DNA of 64,000 bases. It comes from Segatella copri. Lineage in GTDB: Bacteria > Bacteroidota > Bacteroidia > Bacteroidales > Bacteroidaceae. The notes beneath the pieces are model-generated. The model was not told the origin of the DNA. It ran no database searches and was given only the letters and a program-made list of their open reading frames with translations. The position numbers and the translations under genes are program-made. Positions 26,693 to 35,307 of the stretch are shown here, one piece after another. Every line of letters starts with the position of its first letter. Position 1 is the stretch's first letter. The stretch covers positions 2,305,001 through 2,369,000 of the forward strand of contig NZ_CATKVU010000006.1 of NCBI RefSeq assembly GCF_949820605.1, in the 5' to 3' direction.

Positions 26693-26722
26693 TGTCTAAT
26701 TATCTAAAAATACCGATGGTAA

Positions 26723-28459
26723 TTATTCGTATCCCTTATTCTGCTTATACAGACCAGGAATGTAATACAGCTGGTTATATGGAACCGGATAGAACTCGTT
26801 CTTGCCCGGTGTGAACTTGGCATCCTTCAAGTATTGTGCGTATGTTTGCTCTCCATACTGATCTTTCTTCTCAGATTCGAAATACTTGTTCAGTGTCTCA
26901 GAAGCAATGCCCCAGCGGCGCAAGTCGAAGAAGCGGCCGTTCTCCATAGCCATTTCCAGACGACGCTCCCAACGAAGGCACTTTCTTGCCGTCTCCTTAT
27001 CCTGGAAATAAGACTCAGGATAGAGGGCTATATCACATTGATCCTTGGCATATTCAATATGCTTATCCACAGAATTCTTGGCTCTCTGACGGATATCGTT
27101 GATGATGGTACGAGCCTCAGCCAGACGGCCCAACTCTATCAAAGCCTCTGCACGCATCAACATGATGTCGCTATAACGGAGCACATAGTCGTTCATCGCA
27201 AACGCCTGCCAAGAGCCATTGAATGTCTCACCCTTAGAACGCTGTGGTACTTCCTTCAGAGAGGTATAGTAACCATAAACGTTTGGTGTACGAGAGTTGG
27301 CCGTAGTCATCGTGTATTCTGACTCATATTTATATGGGAAGGTAGGCATTCCTACTGTATGGAACAAACGTGGATCCCATTTCTGACTATTAGGCTCACC
27401 GTTTACAGGATAATCACAAGTCGTGTTGTAGTCATCAAACTCAGGAAGTCCGTTCTTGGTCTTGAAGGCATTCACCAGATCCTGTGAAGGCTTGTGGAAA
27501 TCCCATCCGCAAGACCAAATACCCCAACAGCCATTCAGCACGTTAGACCAGTTGCCACGTCCGAAGGTAGTATGGTCCTCGCTATAGTCGGAAGCCTGTA
27601 CGGCAAAGACAGACTCCTTGTTGTTCTTATTGTCAGGCAGGAAGATATCGCCGAAGTCTGCCATGTAACCATAGTCTGAATTCTTCACCACATCAGTATA
27701 GTCGACAACCTTCTGCATATACTCCTTATTAATATGGTCAACACCATCGGTTGCCTCATAGCCATCACCCCAGGCAATGGTAAGATAACACTTAGCCAGA
27801 TAACCTGCGGCAGCAATCTTGTTGACACGACCGCCATCCTTCTGCTTAGCAGGAAGTACATCGTATGCAGTCTGGAAATCGGCTATCACCTTCTGCCACA
27901 ATTCCTCGTAAGTAAACTGAGTGTTTGATGTGCTCTCTGTTGTTTTATCCTCATAAACCTTCTCGTCTATCCAAGGAATCTGACGATACATGCTAAGTAA
28001 CTTGAAATAGAAATGAGCACGGAGGAAGCGAACCTCAGCCTCACGCTGCTTGGTTACCTCAGCACCCAGTGTGCTCTCACCATTCTGTTGCAAAGAAACC
28101 AAAGCACGGTTGCAACGGGAAACGGCACAATAGAGACGATACCATAACTCGTCGAGTTCGCCCTTAGTAGAGGTCAAGGTACTCCAGATCTCCACATCGT
28201 GATAACCGGTGTCACCGGTACCACCGCCACCCTTCAAGCAATCGTCTGAAGAAAGGTCACCATATGGCCAAAGGTTGAATGGGTAAGAATACCAACAGTC
28301 ACCCAACATCGCATAGGCACTGTTTACCATCTTGTCTGGCTCGCTGAAAGCCTTGTCTTCATCAACCACAGCTGTTGGGGTGTAATCCAGGAAATCATCA
28401 CAACTGGAGAATGTTCCTATCAGTGCTACTGCAAGCACCATTGTATATAACTTTTTCAT
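26723..28459 (-). CDS. SusD/RagB-like fructan-binding lipoprotein
   Basis: This 578-residue protein has the lipoprotein signal MKKLYTMVLAVALIGTFSSC and FLDYTPTAVVDEDKAFSEPDKM, the typical SusD N-terminus. TPR helices (EVRFLRAHFYFKLLSMYRQIPWI near 130-155; YVLRYSDIMLMRAEALIELGR near 420-440) and a C-terminal KNEFYPVPYNQL complete the RagB/SusD fold. It is paired with SusC (32 bases apart) and GH32, so fructan or fructo-oligosaccharide binding is likely. It sits on the cell surface. Confidence 0.93.
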   Translation of the reverse strand: MKKLYTMVLAVALIGTFSSCDDFLDYTPTAVVDEDKAFSEPDKMVNSAYAMLGDCWYSYPFNLWPYGDLSSDDCLKGGGGTGDTGYHDVEIWSTLTSTKGELDELWYRLYCAVSRCNRALVSLQQNGESTLGAEVTKQREAEVRFLRAHFYFKLLSMYRQIPWIDEKVYEDKTTESTSNTQFTYEELWQKVIADFQTAYDVLPAKQKDGGRVNKIAAAGYLAKCYLTIAWGDGYEATDGVDHINKEYMQKVVDYTDVVKNSDYGYMADFGDIFLPDNKNNKESVFAVQASDYSEDHTTFGRGNWSNVLNGCWGIWSCGWDFHKPSQDLVNAFKTKNGLPEFDDYNTTCDYPVNGEPNSQKWDPRLFHTVGMPTFPYKYESEYTMTTANSRTPNVYGYYTSLKEVPQRSKGETFNGSWQAFAMNDYVLRYSDIMLMRAEALIELGRLAEARTIINDIRQRAKNSVDKHIEYAKDQCDIALYPESYFQDKETARKCLRWERRLEMAMENGRFFDLRRWGIASETLNKYFESEKKDQYGEQTYAQYLKDAKFTPGKNEFYPVPYNQLYYIPGLYKQNKGYE

Positions 28460-28491
28460 CTTAGAATTCTCTTTAAAAAATATGAAACATT

Positions 28492-31400
28492 TTAGAAACC
28501 TACCTGAAGTCCGAATGATACGGATGTTGAAAGTGGATAGTTCCAGTTTGGATTCTCTGGGTCTGAACAGGTCAGGCTATTGCTCTTGATGGTCAAAAGA
28601 TTCTGACCTGAGAGATAGACACGGGCACTGGTCATCTTCAACTTGGAGAGGATGCTGCTTGGGATGGTGTAACCCACCTGCAAAGTACGCAACTTCAAGT
28701 AAGATCCATTCTCAACGTAGTAAGAGGAAGCACGACCCTCATCGGCTGTGTTCATGGTGCTCAGACGTGGGATAGAAGAACCGGTGTTGTTGGTATTCCA
28801 AGCATCGAGCAAACGGGTTCCCTTGTTAGAACCACCATCAGTAATAGCCCAGAAGTCGGTCTGGAACTTTTGGTTGTTATACACATCCTGGTCATAGACA
28901 CCCTGCCAGAACATACTGAAATCAAAGCCCTTGTAGTTGAGAGCAATATTCAAACCATAAGAGAAGGCTGGCACTGGGTCGAAAATCCAAGTCTGATCAT
29001 CTGAAGTAATTCCATTTTTACCATCTAAGTCCTTGTATTTCAATCCACCGACACGTGCATTTGGCTGTCCAGACTTATCTACTTCTTCCTGATTCTGGAA
29101 AATTCCATCGGCTACATAACCTACGATAGAACCATAAGACTTGCCACTCTGCACCAGGTTTTCCGTAGATGTGTGAGCGTAAGCACCTGTTGTTGTTGCT
29201 GGCAAATAAGTAACCTTGTTGCGGAAGAAATCCAGATTGCCGTTCACGTCGATGCCAAGTCCATTAGCCAAGGTCTTGCGATAGCCCACGGTGAACTCCA
29301 TACCCCAGTTGCGGAGCGAAGGACCATTCTGCCATGAATTTCCACCTTCACCAGTTGCACCCAGATAAGCAGGATTAATCAACATATCCTTTACATTCTT
29401 AATATAGGCATCCACTGTACCATAGAGGGTGTTGCCAAACAGGGTGTAATCCAAACCTACGTTATACTGGGTAGCAGCCTCCCATTTCAAGTTAGGGTTA
29501 GCCAACTGTGTGGCACGATAACCTGAAGGGAAGGTACCTGAACCTTGCAGGAAGAGATCGTATGCAGTAGAGGTTACACGGTCTAATCCGTAATCCACTA
29601 CATAAAGACCAAACTGTGCATTGTTGTCGATAGCCTGGTTACCCGTCTGACCCCAAGAGAGTCGCAGCTTGGCATCATCCAACCAATCCTTCTTCAGAAG
29701 ATTAGAGAATCTGAAACCGAGTGATGCAGCAGGGAAAGTACCCCAGCGATGTGCCTTACCGAAACGTGATGAACCATCATGACGGATAGTAAAGGAAGCC
29801 AGGAGGAGATCATCCCAGTTGTAGTTCACCTTTCCAAAGAAAGAAGCCAGGCGATAGCCTACCTTTGCACCCGAGTTACGCATCGTTCCTGTTGCAGCAT
29901 TTGGCCACATATAATCTTTATCTTCCAGCGCATAGCCTTCTGAATAGGCTGAGAAATCGATAACCGACTGCTTGGAAAATTCCATACCACCGAGTACATC
30001 GATGTTGTGCTTGCCTATCTGGGTAACGTACTGGGCTGTGTTAGACCATGTCCAGTTAGTCTCATTGTTATTCGAGAGCGTTGTCTTGGCGATGTCATTG
30101 TTGACAATATCGGAATGATAAGTATTCGTCATCGAATTGATAAACGATGTCTTGAAATCCAAACCGAAGTTAGAGCGCAGGGTCAATCCCTTGACAGGCT
30201 TCAATTCTACGAAAGCATTACCGAAAATGCGCCAGTAATCGAGGTGGTTGTTGCGGTTCTGATACTGCTCACGACAAGGGTTCTGACGGTCGGCCATACT
30301 ACCCACAGGACCTGCGAAAGTCTTGCCATCTTCTTCGTAAACCGGAACGATGGAAGGCATCTTCAAGGCATTCTCCATCGGATGGCAATCTACCTGAGAG
30401 GTATAAGTCAAAGTCAAATTCTCACCTACGGTTACAATCTTATTTAAATTCCAAGAGGTATTCAAACGAGCTGAGATATTCTCGAAATTGGTATATTTCA
30501 GGACACCCTCATTATTCTTGTATCCCAAGGAGAACATAGCGCTATGCTTGTCGTTGGCATGAGATACAGAGAGGTCGTAGTTCTGCGAGAAACCTGTGCG
30601 AGAGATTTCATCGAGCCAGTCGGTATCTGAGAATCGCATGGTCTTCTTGGCATTGATGTAGCCATCATATCGACCATTGATCGTATAGTTCTGATACTGG
30701 TTGGTAGCAGGATTCCAAACGGTGATTGGAGTTCCAGAGGCCGCATTCAAGTCGATGCCGTAGTTGGCTGCATAAGCCACAGGATCGAGTCCATCGTTCA
30801 GGGCTGCCTGAGCCATCGCAGTAGCATACTGGCTGGAATTCATCAGCTTCATCTTCGACTGGTTGGAATAGAACTGTGCAGTCAGGTTGGCAGAGAAGTC
30901 AACAGCAACCTTGCTACCCTTCTTACCTTTCTTGGTGGTGATGATGATGACACCATTTGATGCACGTGAACCATAGATAGAAGCCGAAGCGGCATCCTTC
31001 AAAACCTGCATACTCTCTATATCATTTGTATTGAGGGTATTCAATGCCATAGTGGTAGGCACACCATCTATGATATAAAGAGGGTCCTGAGAAGAGTTGA
31101 AAGAACCGATACCACGAATACGCACGGTTCCTGAACCAATAGGAGAACCATCGGTAGTAACAGTCATACCAGGAACACGACCCTGCAAAGCACGCATCGG
31201 GTCTGTCTCTGAACTTGTCTTCAGGTTCTTGGTTGAAACCACAGCCACGGAACCGGTCAAGTCTGCCTTCTTCTGAGTGGTATAACCTGTTACAACTACT
31301 TCCTGCAAGTCGTTGGCATCTTCCTGAAGTGTTACCTCCATATTGTCTGAAGCCTTTACTTCTTGCGTCTTATATCCAATATAAGATATAACAAGTGTGG

Positions 31401-31605
31401 AACCAGGAGCACATTCTACATGGAAGTTACCATCGAAGTCGGTAACAGTACCGGTCTTAGTACCCTTAACCATGACAGACGCTCCAATGACTGTCTCACC
31501 GGCAGCATCCTTTACGATGCCATTTACATTTACCTGTTGTGCACTAGCTACGGTGCAAACAGCACAGAGCGCAGAGCTCATTAGTAATTTTGAAAGATTG
31601 TTCAT
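28492..31605 (-). CDS. SusC-like TonB-dependent transporter of the fructan locus
   Basis: This 1037-residue protein has a signal peptide (MNNLSKLLMSSALCAVCTVASAQ). A CarboxypepD-like domain (VNGIVKDAAGETVIGASVMVKG, about 26-47) precedes the TonB box region LQEVVVTGYTTQKKADLTGSVA near 100. The plug motifs RVPGMTVTT, DPLYIIDGVPT, VLKDAASASIYGSRASNGVIIITTKKGKKG are followed by the barrel ending SVSFGLQVGF. It imports fructo-oligosaccharides bound by the adjacent SusD. It heads the operon SusC-SusD-GH32; the promoter and palindromic site are at 31658-31735. Confidence 0.95.
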   Translation of the reverse strand: MNNLSKLLMSSALCAVCTVASAQQVNVNGIVKDAAGETVIGASVMVKGTKTGTVTDFDGNFHVECAPGSTLVISYIGYKTQEVKASDNMEVTLQEDANDLQEVVVTGYTTQKKADLTGSVAVVSTKNLKTSSETDPMRALQGRVPGMTVTTDGSPIGSGTVRIRGIGSFNSSQDPLYIIDGVPTTMALNTLNTNDIESMQVLKDAASASIYGSRASNGVIIITTKKGKKGSKVAVDFSANLTAQFYSNQSKMKLMNSSQYATAMAQAALNDGLDPVAYAANYGIDLNAASGTPITVWNPATNQYQNYTINGRYDGYINAKKTMRFSDTDWLDEISRTGFSQNYDLSVSHANDKHSAMFSLGYKNNEGVLKYTNFENISARLNTSWNLNKIVTVGENLTLTYTSQVDCHPMENALKMPSIVPVYEEDGKTFAGPVGSMADRQNPCREQYQNRNNHLDYWRIFGNAFVELKPVKGLTLRSNFGLDFKTSFINSMTNTYHSDIVNNDIAKTTLSNNNETNWTWSNTAQYVTQIGKHNIDVLGGMEFSKQSVIDFSAYSEGYALEDKDYMWPNAATGTMRNSGAKVGYRLASFFGKVNYNWDDLLLASFTIRHDGSSRFGKAHRWGTFPAASLGFRFSNLLKKDWLDDAKLRLSWGQTGNQAIDNNAQFGLYVVDYGLDRVTSTAYDLFLQGSGTFPSGYRATQLANPNLKWEAATQYNVGLDYTLFGNTLYGTVDAYIKNVKDMLINPAYLGATGEGGNSWQNGPSLRNWGMEFTVGYRKTLANGLGIDVNGNLDFFRNKVTYLPATTTGAYAHTSTENLVQSGKSYGSIVGYVADGIFQNQEEVDKSGQPNARVGGLKYKDLDGKNGITSDDQTWIFDPVPAFSYGLNIALNYKGFDFSMFWQGVYDQDVYNNQKFQTDFWAITDGGSNKGTRLLDAWNTNNTGSSIPRLSTMNTADEGRASSYYVENGSYLKLRTLQVGYTIPSSILSKLKMTSARVYLSGQNLLTIKSNSLTCSDPENPNWNYPLSTSVSFGLQVGF

Positions 31606-31657
31606 ACTATATTTAATATTTTAAGTTTCAAAAATTGTTATTGTTTGATTACTGCTG

Positions 31658-31735
31658 CAAAATTAGGCAAAGATTGGATATGAGAATAAAAAAAATCGTT
31701 CCTGCAACAATAATTATGTTACATGAAACGATTTT
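31658..31735 (-). promoter_or_regulatory. SusC promoter with 34-base palindromic operator
   Basis: The -7 box TAATTTTG lies at 31658-31665 (minus) without a proper -33. A palindromic block at 31697-31730 begins CGTTCCTGCAACA, contains AATTATGTTACATG and ends GAAACG. Its outer arms AAATCGTT/AACGATTT extend it to 31693-31734. Nearly the same block stands before the TonB-receptor pseudogene at 45232-45265. It is a likely binding site of one of the two sensor-regulators. Confidence 0.65.
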
Positions 31736-31785
31736 CGAATCTTACGCCACGATTTTAAAATACTTATTTTAAAGGAGTTAGAAAA

Positions 31786-33288
31786 CTATTTCTTTTTAGA
31801 TGCCTGTTCATTTCTAAAATCGGTAGGAAGAACTCCAAACTGCTTCTTGAAACAGGAAGAGAAATAGCCCGGTAACGCAAAGCCTACTTCTGCCGAAACT
31901 TCAGAGATTGTCTTGTCTGTTTGCTGCAAGAGCGTATAGGCTCTCTGCAGGCGCATCTCTTTCAAGAGCTCGGCAGGCGTTTTTCCGGTCATAGCCTTCA
32001 CCTTGCGATAGAGCTGCACCTTGCTCAACAGCATCTGGGCTCCCAAATCATCCATCTTCATATCAGCATTGCCCATATTCTCAAGGATCTTCTTCTTGAA
32101 ACGGTCCATGAAGTAACGATCACTCTCATCCAGATGATTCAGTTCAGCAGCCCAGCCCTCCTTGTTCTCGATGAAGCCACGAGCCACGGCTTTCTGCTTC
32201 TGTAACTTCTTTCTATATACCTTATATATATAGTAGATGACAAAGAGTAAAACCAAGACTAGAACAAAGGCAACCACAAGCATCCATTTCTGGATGTGAG
32301 AAACCTCAGTATAAGTATCAAGACTGTCAGAAATCTGATCCAGATTCTTCATCTTGGCTTCCAAATCCTGATATTGCAGAGCGATGGCATCGCAGTTTTC
32401 CTGAGTAGCAAGAAATGATTTCATCACATTATCCTTCGTATAGGGTTTACCCTGAAGGATATTCATCGCCAATTCCATAATCTTTTCGCCCTGGGTAGGA
32501 TAGACATAAGAAGCTGCAAACTGTCCTCTCTTCACTCTATCCACTCCTTCCCATTCTCCAGGCAATCCATCAATGCCTACTATCAGCATCTGCTTATCAA
32601 TGCCTCGTCTCTCTGCTTCCAGAAAGGCTCCTATGGCACCCAAGTCGCTATGTCCGAACACGCCATCCGCATGTCCGCCCTTATCCAGATATTGCTTCAT
32701 CAACTCCTGGGCGCGCTCCATCTTCCAGTTGCTTTCCAGGGTAACCACCTTGATTCCCGGATAATTCTTCATCACCTCGTGGAAACCACGATGGCGCTCA
32801 ATGACAGGGGAAGCATCCTTCAAGCCCGTAATCTCAACAACGGTACCTTTTCCATCCAGTTTACTGGCAAGAAAGCGTGCTACTTCCCTACCCGCTTCTA
32901 CATTATCGCCACCGATGGAAGCTGTATAATGGGGTGTCTTTACCTTTCTGTCGAAGAGGATAACCGGGATATGCGCACGATAAGCTCGCTCGATGGCAGG
33001 TGTTACATCATTCACGTTATCAGGAGCCACCACGATTAAATCTACCTTCCTGGCTATCATACTGTCTATCTGGCGAGCCTGGCGTTGCCCGTCATTCTCT
33101 GCAGTAGTAAACAGCAAATCCACATTCTTATATTGATACTGCGCCAGTCGCATCTCATTATTCACCTTCTCGCGCCAAACTCCGCTACAACATTGCGACA
33201 CACCAATCACCATCTTCTTCTGGGTGCATGAATCCAGAAGAAGCATACTACTAAGTAATACTATTAATATAATATAGAGTCTTTTCAT
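31786..33288 (-). CDS. Transmembrane one-component regulator: periplasmic sugar-binding domain fused to AraC HTH
   Basis: This 500-residue protein has an N-terminal signal (MKRLYIILIVLLSSMLLLDSC, possibly lipid-modified). The periplasmic-binding-protein type 1 domain (about 25-310) contains VIGVSQCCSGVWREK and VGIDGLPGEW. One membrane helix follows (about 343-365, WMLVVAFVLVLVLLFVIYYI), and then a cytoplasmic AraC-type HTH (about 385-495, LLSKVQLYRKVKAMTGKTP and GFALPGYFSSCFKKQFG). The histidine kinase and receiver domains found between these parts in hybrid two-component systems are absent, while the sensor is clearly related to that of the 46898-49711 protein. Fructose-type sensing is inferred. 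It lies upstream of, and in the same direction as, the SusC operon. Confidence 0.88.
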   Translation of the reverse strand: MKRLYIILIVLLSSMLLLDSCTQKKMVIGVSQCCSGVWREKVNNEMRLAQYQYKNVDLLFTTAENDGQRQARQIDSMIARKVDLIVVAPDNVNDVTPAIERAYRAHIPVILFDRKVKTPHYTASIGGDNVEAGREVARFLASKLDGKGTVVEITGLKDASPVIERHRGFHEVMKNYPGIKVVTLESNWKMERAQELMKQYLDKGGHADGVFGHSDLGAIGAFLEAERRGIDKQMLIVGIDGLPGEWEGVDRVKRGQFAASYVYPTQGEKIMELAMNILQGKPYTKDNVMKSFLATQENCDAIALQYQDLEAKMKNLDQISDSLDTYTEVSHIQKWMLVVAFVLVLVLLFVIYYIYKVYRKKLQKQKAVARGFIENKEGWAAELNHLDESDRYFMDRFKKKILENMGNADMKMDDLGAQMLLSKVQLYRKVKAMTGKTPAELLKEMRLQRAYTLLQQTDKTISEVSAEVGFALPGYFSSCFKKQFGVLPTDFRNEQASKKK

Positions 33289-33293
33289 TACTT

Positions 33294-35063
33294 TTATACT
33301 TCTTCCATCCGTTTAAGTTCCCACCCCTCAAACTGCATGATGATGAGATGGAGTTTTGTGCCTTGGCGCAAAGCCTCAACCCTTGGAGCCTCAGCATATC
33401 GATGAATCTGTTCTACAGCCTCACGCCACTGTTTCTCGGCCTTGGTCATAGGCTTGCCATCTTCCGTAAACTCACCTTCAACTATCGCAGAGAAATCTTT
33501 CTTCGAAAGAACCTTCAACTCCAGAATGTAGCTATGCTGACTGGCATAATGGGTAAGGTCTGGCAAAAGGAAGAAATCACAATAGCCATGATTCAACTCC
33601 AACTCAGGAGCCGTGACATAATAATTATTCAGATTCAAATAAGCCATGAAGAATCCCTGCAGATTTCGTTCAGCCTCAATGCCATCACGCACCGATGAAA
33701 CCTTGGCATAGGCATCCGCCATAAAGCGCAATCCTTCTTCCCACTTACCATCGTATGCCATATCATAATAGTAATCGGTAAGCTGGTTGACATCCACATA
33801 AGCCTTTGCCTGATACTCCTCTTCCAGATAACCATAATACTGCTTGCGGACATTATTGTTTGGAATGCCCAGAATGAGCTTGGAGCCACGAGTTCCCTTG
33901 ATGGTCAACATGCCATAATAGAACAGAAGACTTGGGAATATCTCTGCCTTTGGAATCTGATACGCAGAAAACGACTCATAAAGCTGGGTAACAATCTGTT
34001 CCTCTTCTGCTATCTTGCGGATGATGCCCTTACGCTCTCCATCCAGCTTGTCAAACTGCAACAGTTTCTTCATCTTGCCGTAATCGGTACGGGTATTCGG
34101 GTCAATCATCTCTTCTGGCGGACATCCGGCATCCATATAATTGCGAAGGTAATAAAGAACCATATCACAATTAAACATACGAGTTTTCTTCTTCAATGCC
34201 TGTTTAGCAAAGCAATAGTTATCATACCATGGCTTCATATTATTGACGATGGCATCAATATCACTATCAGCAGGAATACTACCATGTTCCTTATAATAGG
34301 TAAACATCTCCACCACATCGGTGGTAGAGAAGCCCAGCATCTCATCAAACTCCGGCTTGATAGAAATGTTCCAACCTATATTGAATCCACTCGTCACATC
34401 ATCCAGGGTTACAGGGCTTACACCCATCATGAAGATACGCTCAAAATTACCCTTGAACTTCTTGAAGACGTCACGATAAAAGCCGTCGGCATGGGTTATT
34501 GCATGATATACTTTCTCACCACGTTCGTTGAGTATGACATTCGTGAAATTGTCATACTCATCGATGATGAGATACAGATGATACTGGTGCGCCTTGGCAG
34601 CCTTGAATATCAGTTCCATCTTTTCCTCGAAATCTTCCTGCGCCAGGATTTCTTCCATCTCTGCCTGATAATATTCTGAATATTGACGGACAAAAGCATC
34701 AAGGTTGATGCTGAGATAAGAATTAAACTTAGTCTCAAGCTTGTCGATATTACCCGTAATCTGGGAGAAATCGAGGAACAGCACCTGATACTTTCCCTGC
34801 AAAGGAGTAGGATGCTGACCTATCCACAGATTTCCAAAAAGACTCTGGAACTTATGGCTCTGCGCACAGTCATAGTAAGAATAGAGCATACTCAAGAATA
34901 TGCTCTTACCAAAACGACGAGGGCGGATGAAGAAGAGATTGCGAGGCTGCTTCTCCAGCTCCGGGATAAACATCGTCTTATCCACATAATATAGATTCTG
35001 CTCTATTACCGTAGCAAAATCTGCCACCCCATAAGGTACTAGTTTTACTGGCTGTTCCATCAT
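33294..35063 (-). CDS. AAA-ATPase-like / PD-(D/E)XK nuclease-superfamily protein
   Basis: This 589-residue protein belongs to the AAA-ATPase_like (PF09820) plus PDDEXK_9 (PF08011) family abundant in Bacteroidota. Features are VPYGVADFATVIEQNLYYVDKT at the start, FIRPRRFGKSIFLSML (P-loop-like, about 46-61), LYLIIDEYDNF (Walker B-like, about 163-173), GVSPVTLDDVTSGFNI, and a C-terminal nuclease-type fold with GYCDFFLLPDL and SYILELKVLSKKDF (D...ExK, about 508-540). The biological role of the family is unsettled; a mobile or selfish nature has been suggested. Two ATGs overlap at the start; either is possible. It is not related to fructan use. Confidence 0.85.
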   Translation of the reverse strand: MMEQPVKLVPYGVADFATVIEQNLYYVDKTMFIPELEKQPRNLFFIRPRRFGKSIFLSMLYSYYDCAQSHKFQSLFGNLWIGQHPTPLQGKYQVLFLDFSQITGNIDKLETKFNSYLSINLDAFVRQYSEYYQAEMEEILAQEDFEEKMELIFKAAKAHQYHLYLIIDEYDNFTNVILNERGEKVYHAITHADGFYRDVFKKFKGNFERIFMMGVSPVTLDDVTSGFNIGWNISIKPEFDEMLGFSTTDVVEMFTYYKEHGSIPADSDIDAIVNNMKPWYDNYCFAKQALKKKTRMFNCDMVLYYLRNYMDAGCPPEEMIDPNTRTDYGKMKKLLQFDKLDGERKGIIRKIAEEEQIVTQLYESFSAYQIPKAEIFPSLLFYYGMLTIKGTRGSKLILGIPNNNVRKQYYGYLEEEYQAKAYVDVNQLTDYYYDMAYDGKWEEGLRFMADAYAKVSSVRDGIEAERNLQGFFMAYLNLNNYYVTAPELELNHGYCDFFLLPDLTHYASQHSYILELKVLSKKDFSAIVEGEFTEDGKPMTKAEKQWREAVEQIHRYAEAPRVEALRQGTKLHLIIMQFEGWELKRMEEV

Positions 35064-35114
35064 GATCTATCTTTAAAAACACTATCTGTGTGCAAAGATA
35101 GCATAAAAAAACGA

Positions 35115-35150
35115 AAAAGCCACAGTTTGCGTTTACAAATTGCGGCTTTT
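35115..35150 (-). terminator. Terminator of the truncated gene
   Basis: AAAAGCCACAGTTTG (35115-35129) pairs with CAAATTGCGGCTTTT (35136-35150). On the minus strand T-rich sequence (TTTTTCGTTTTTTT) follows, as expected for the end of the gene remnant at 35178. Confidence 0.6.
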
Positions 35151-35177
35151 ATTATATTTTATCCGAAACACACGTTC

Positions 35178-35307
35178 CTACCATACGACTTTCTTGTTGC
35201 CCATAATATAAATGTGTCCTTTTTGTGGCACAAGGACTTTTCTTCCCGAGAGGTCGAACAGAGTAGGATTGATGTTTCTTGCTATCATGAAAGATGATGC
35301 ATATATA
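35178..35307 (-). pseudogene. C-terminal remnant of a secreted protein cut by IS1380
   Basis: Read on the minus strand from the IS edge, an open frame of about 43 codons ends ...INPTLFDLSGRKVLVPQKG, then HIYIMGNKKVVW and a stop. The DLSGRKV followed by IYI and NKK is typical of the C-terminal tails of secreted Prevotella/Porphyromonas-type proteins (sorting-domain ends). The frame runs straight into the left end of the IS1380 element. On the other side of the IS no matching continuation was recognised, so most of the gene seems to be deleted. Confidence 0.65.

Noticed and set aside
33294..35063. Part of the fructan utilization system
   Set aside because: The AAA/PD-(D/E)XK family is widespread in Bacteroidota in unrelated contexts, and nothing links it to sugar use.
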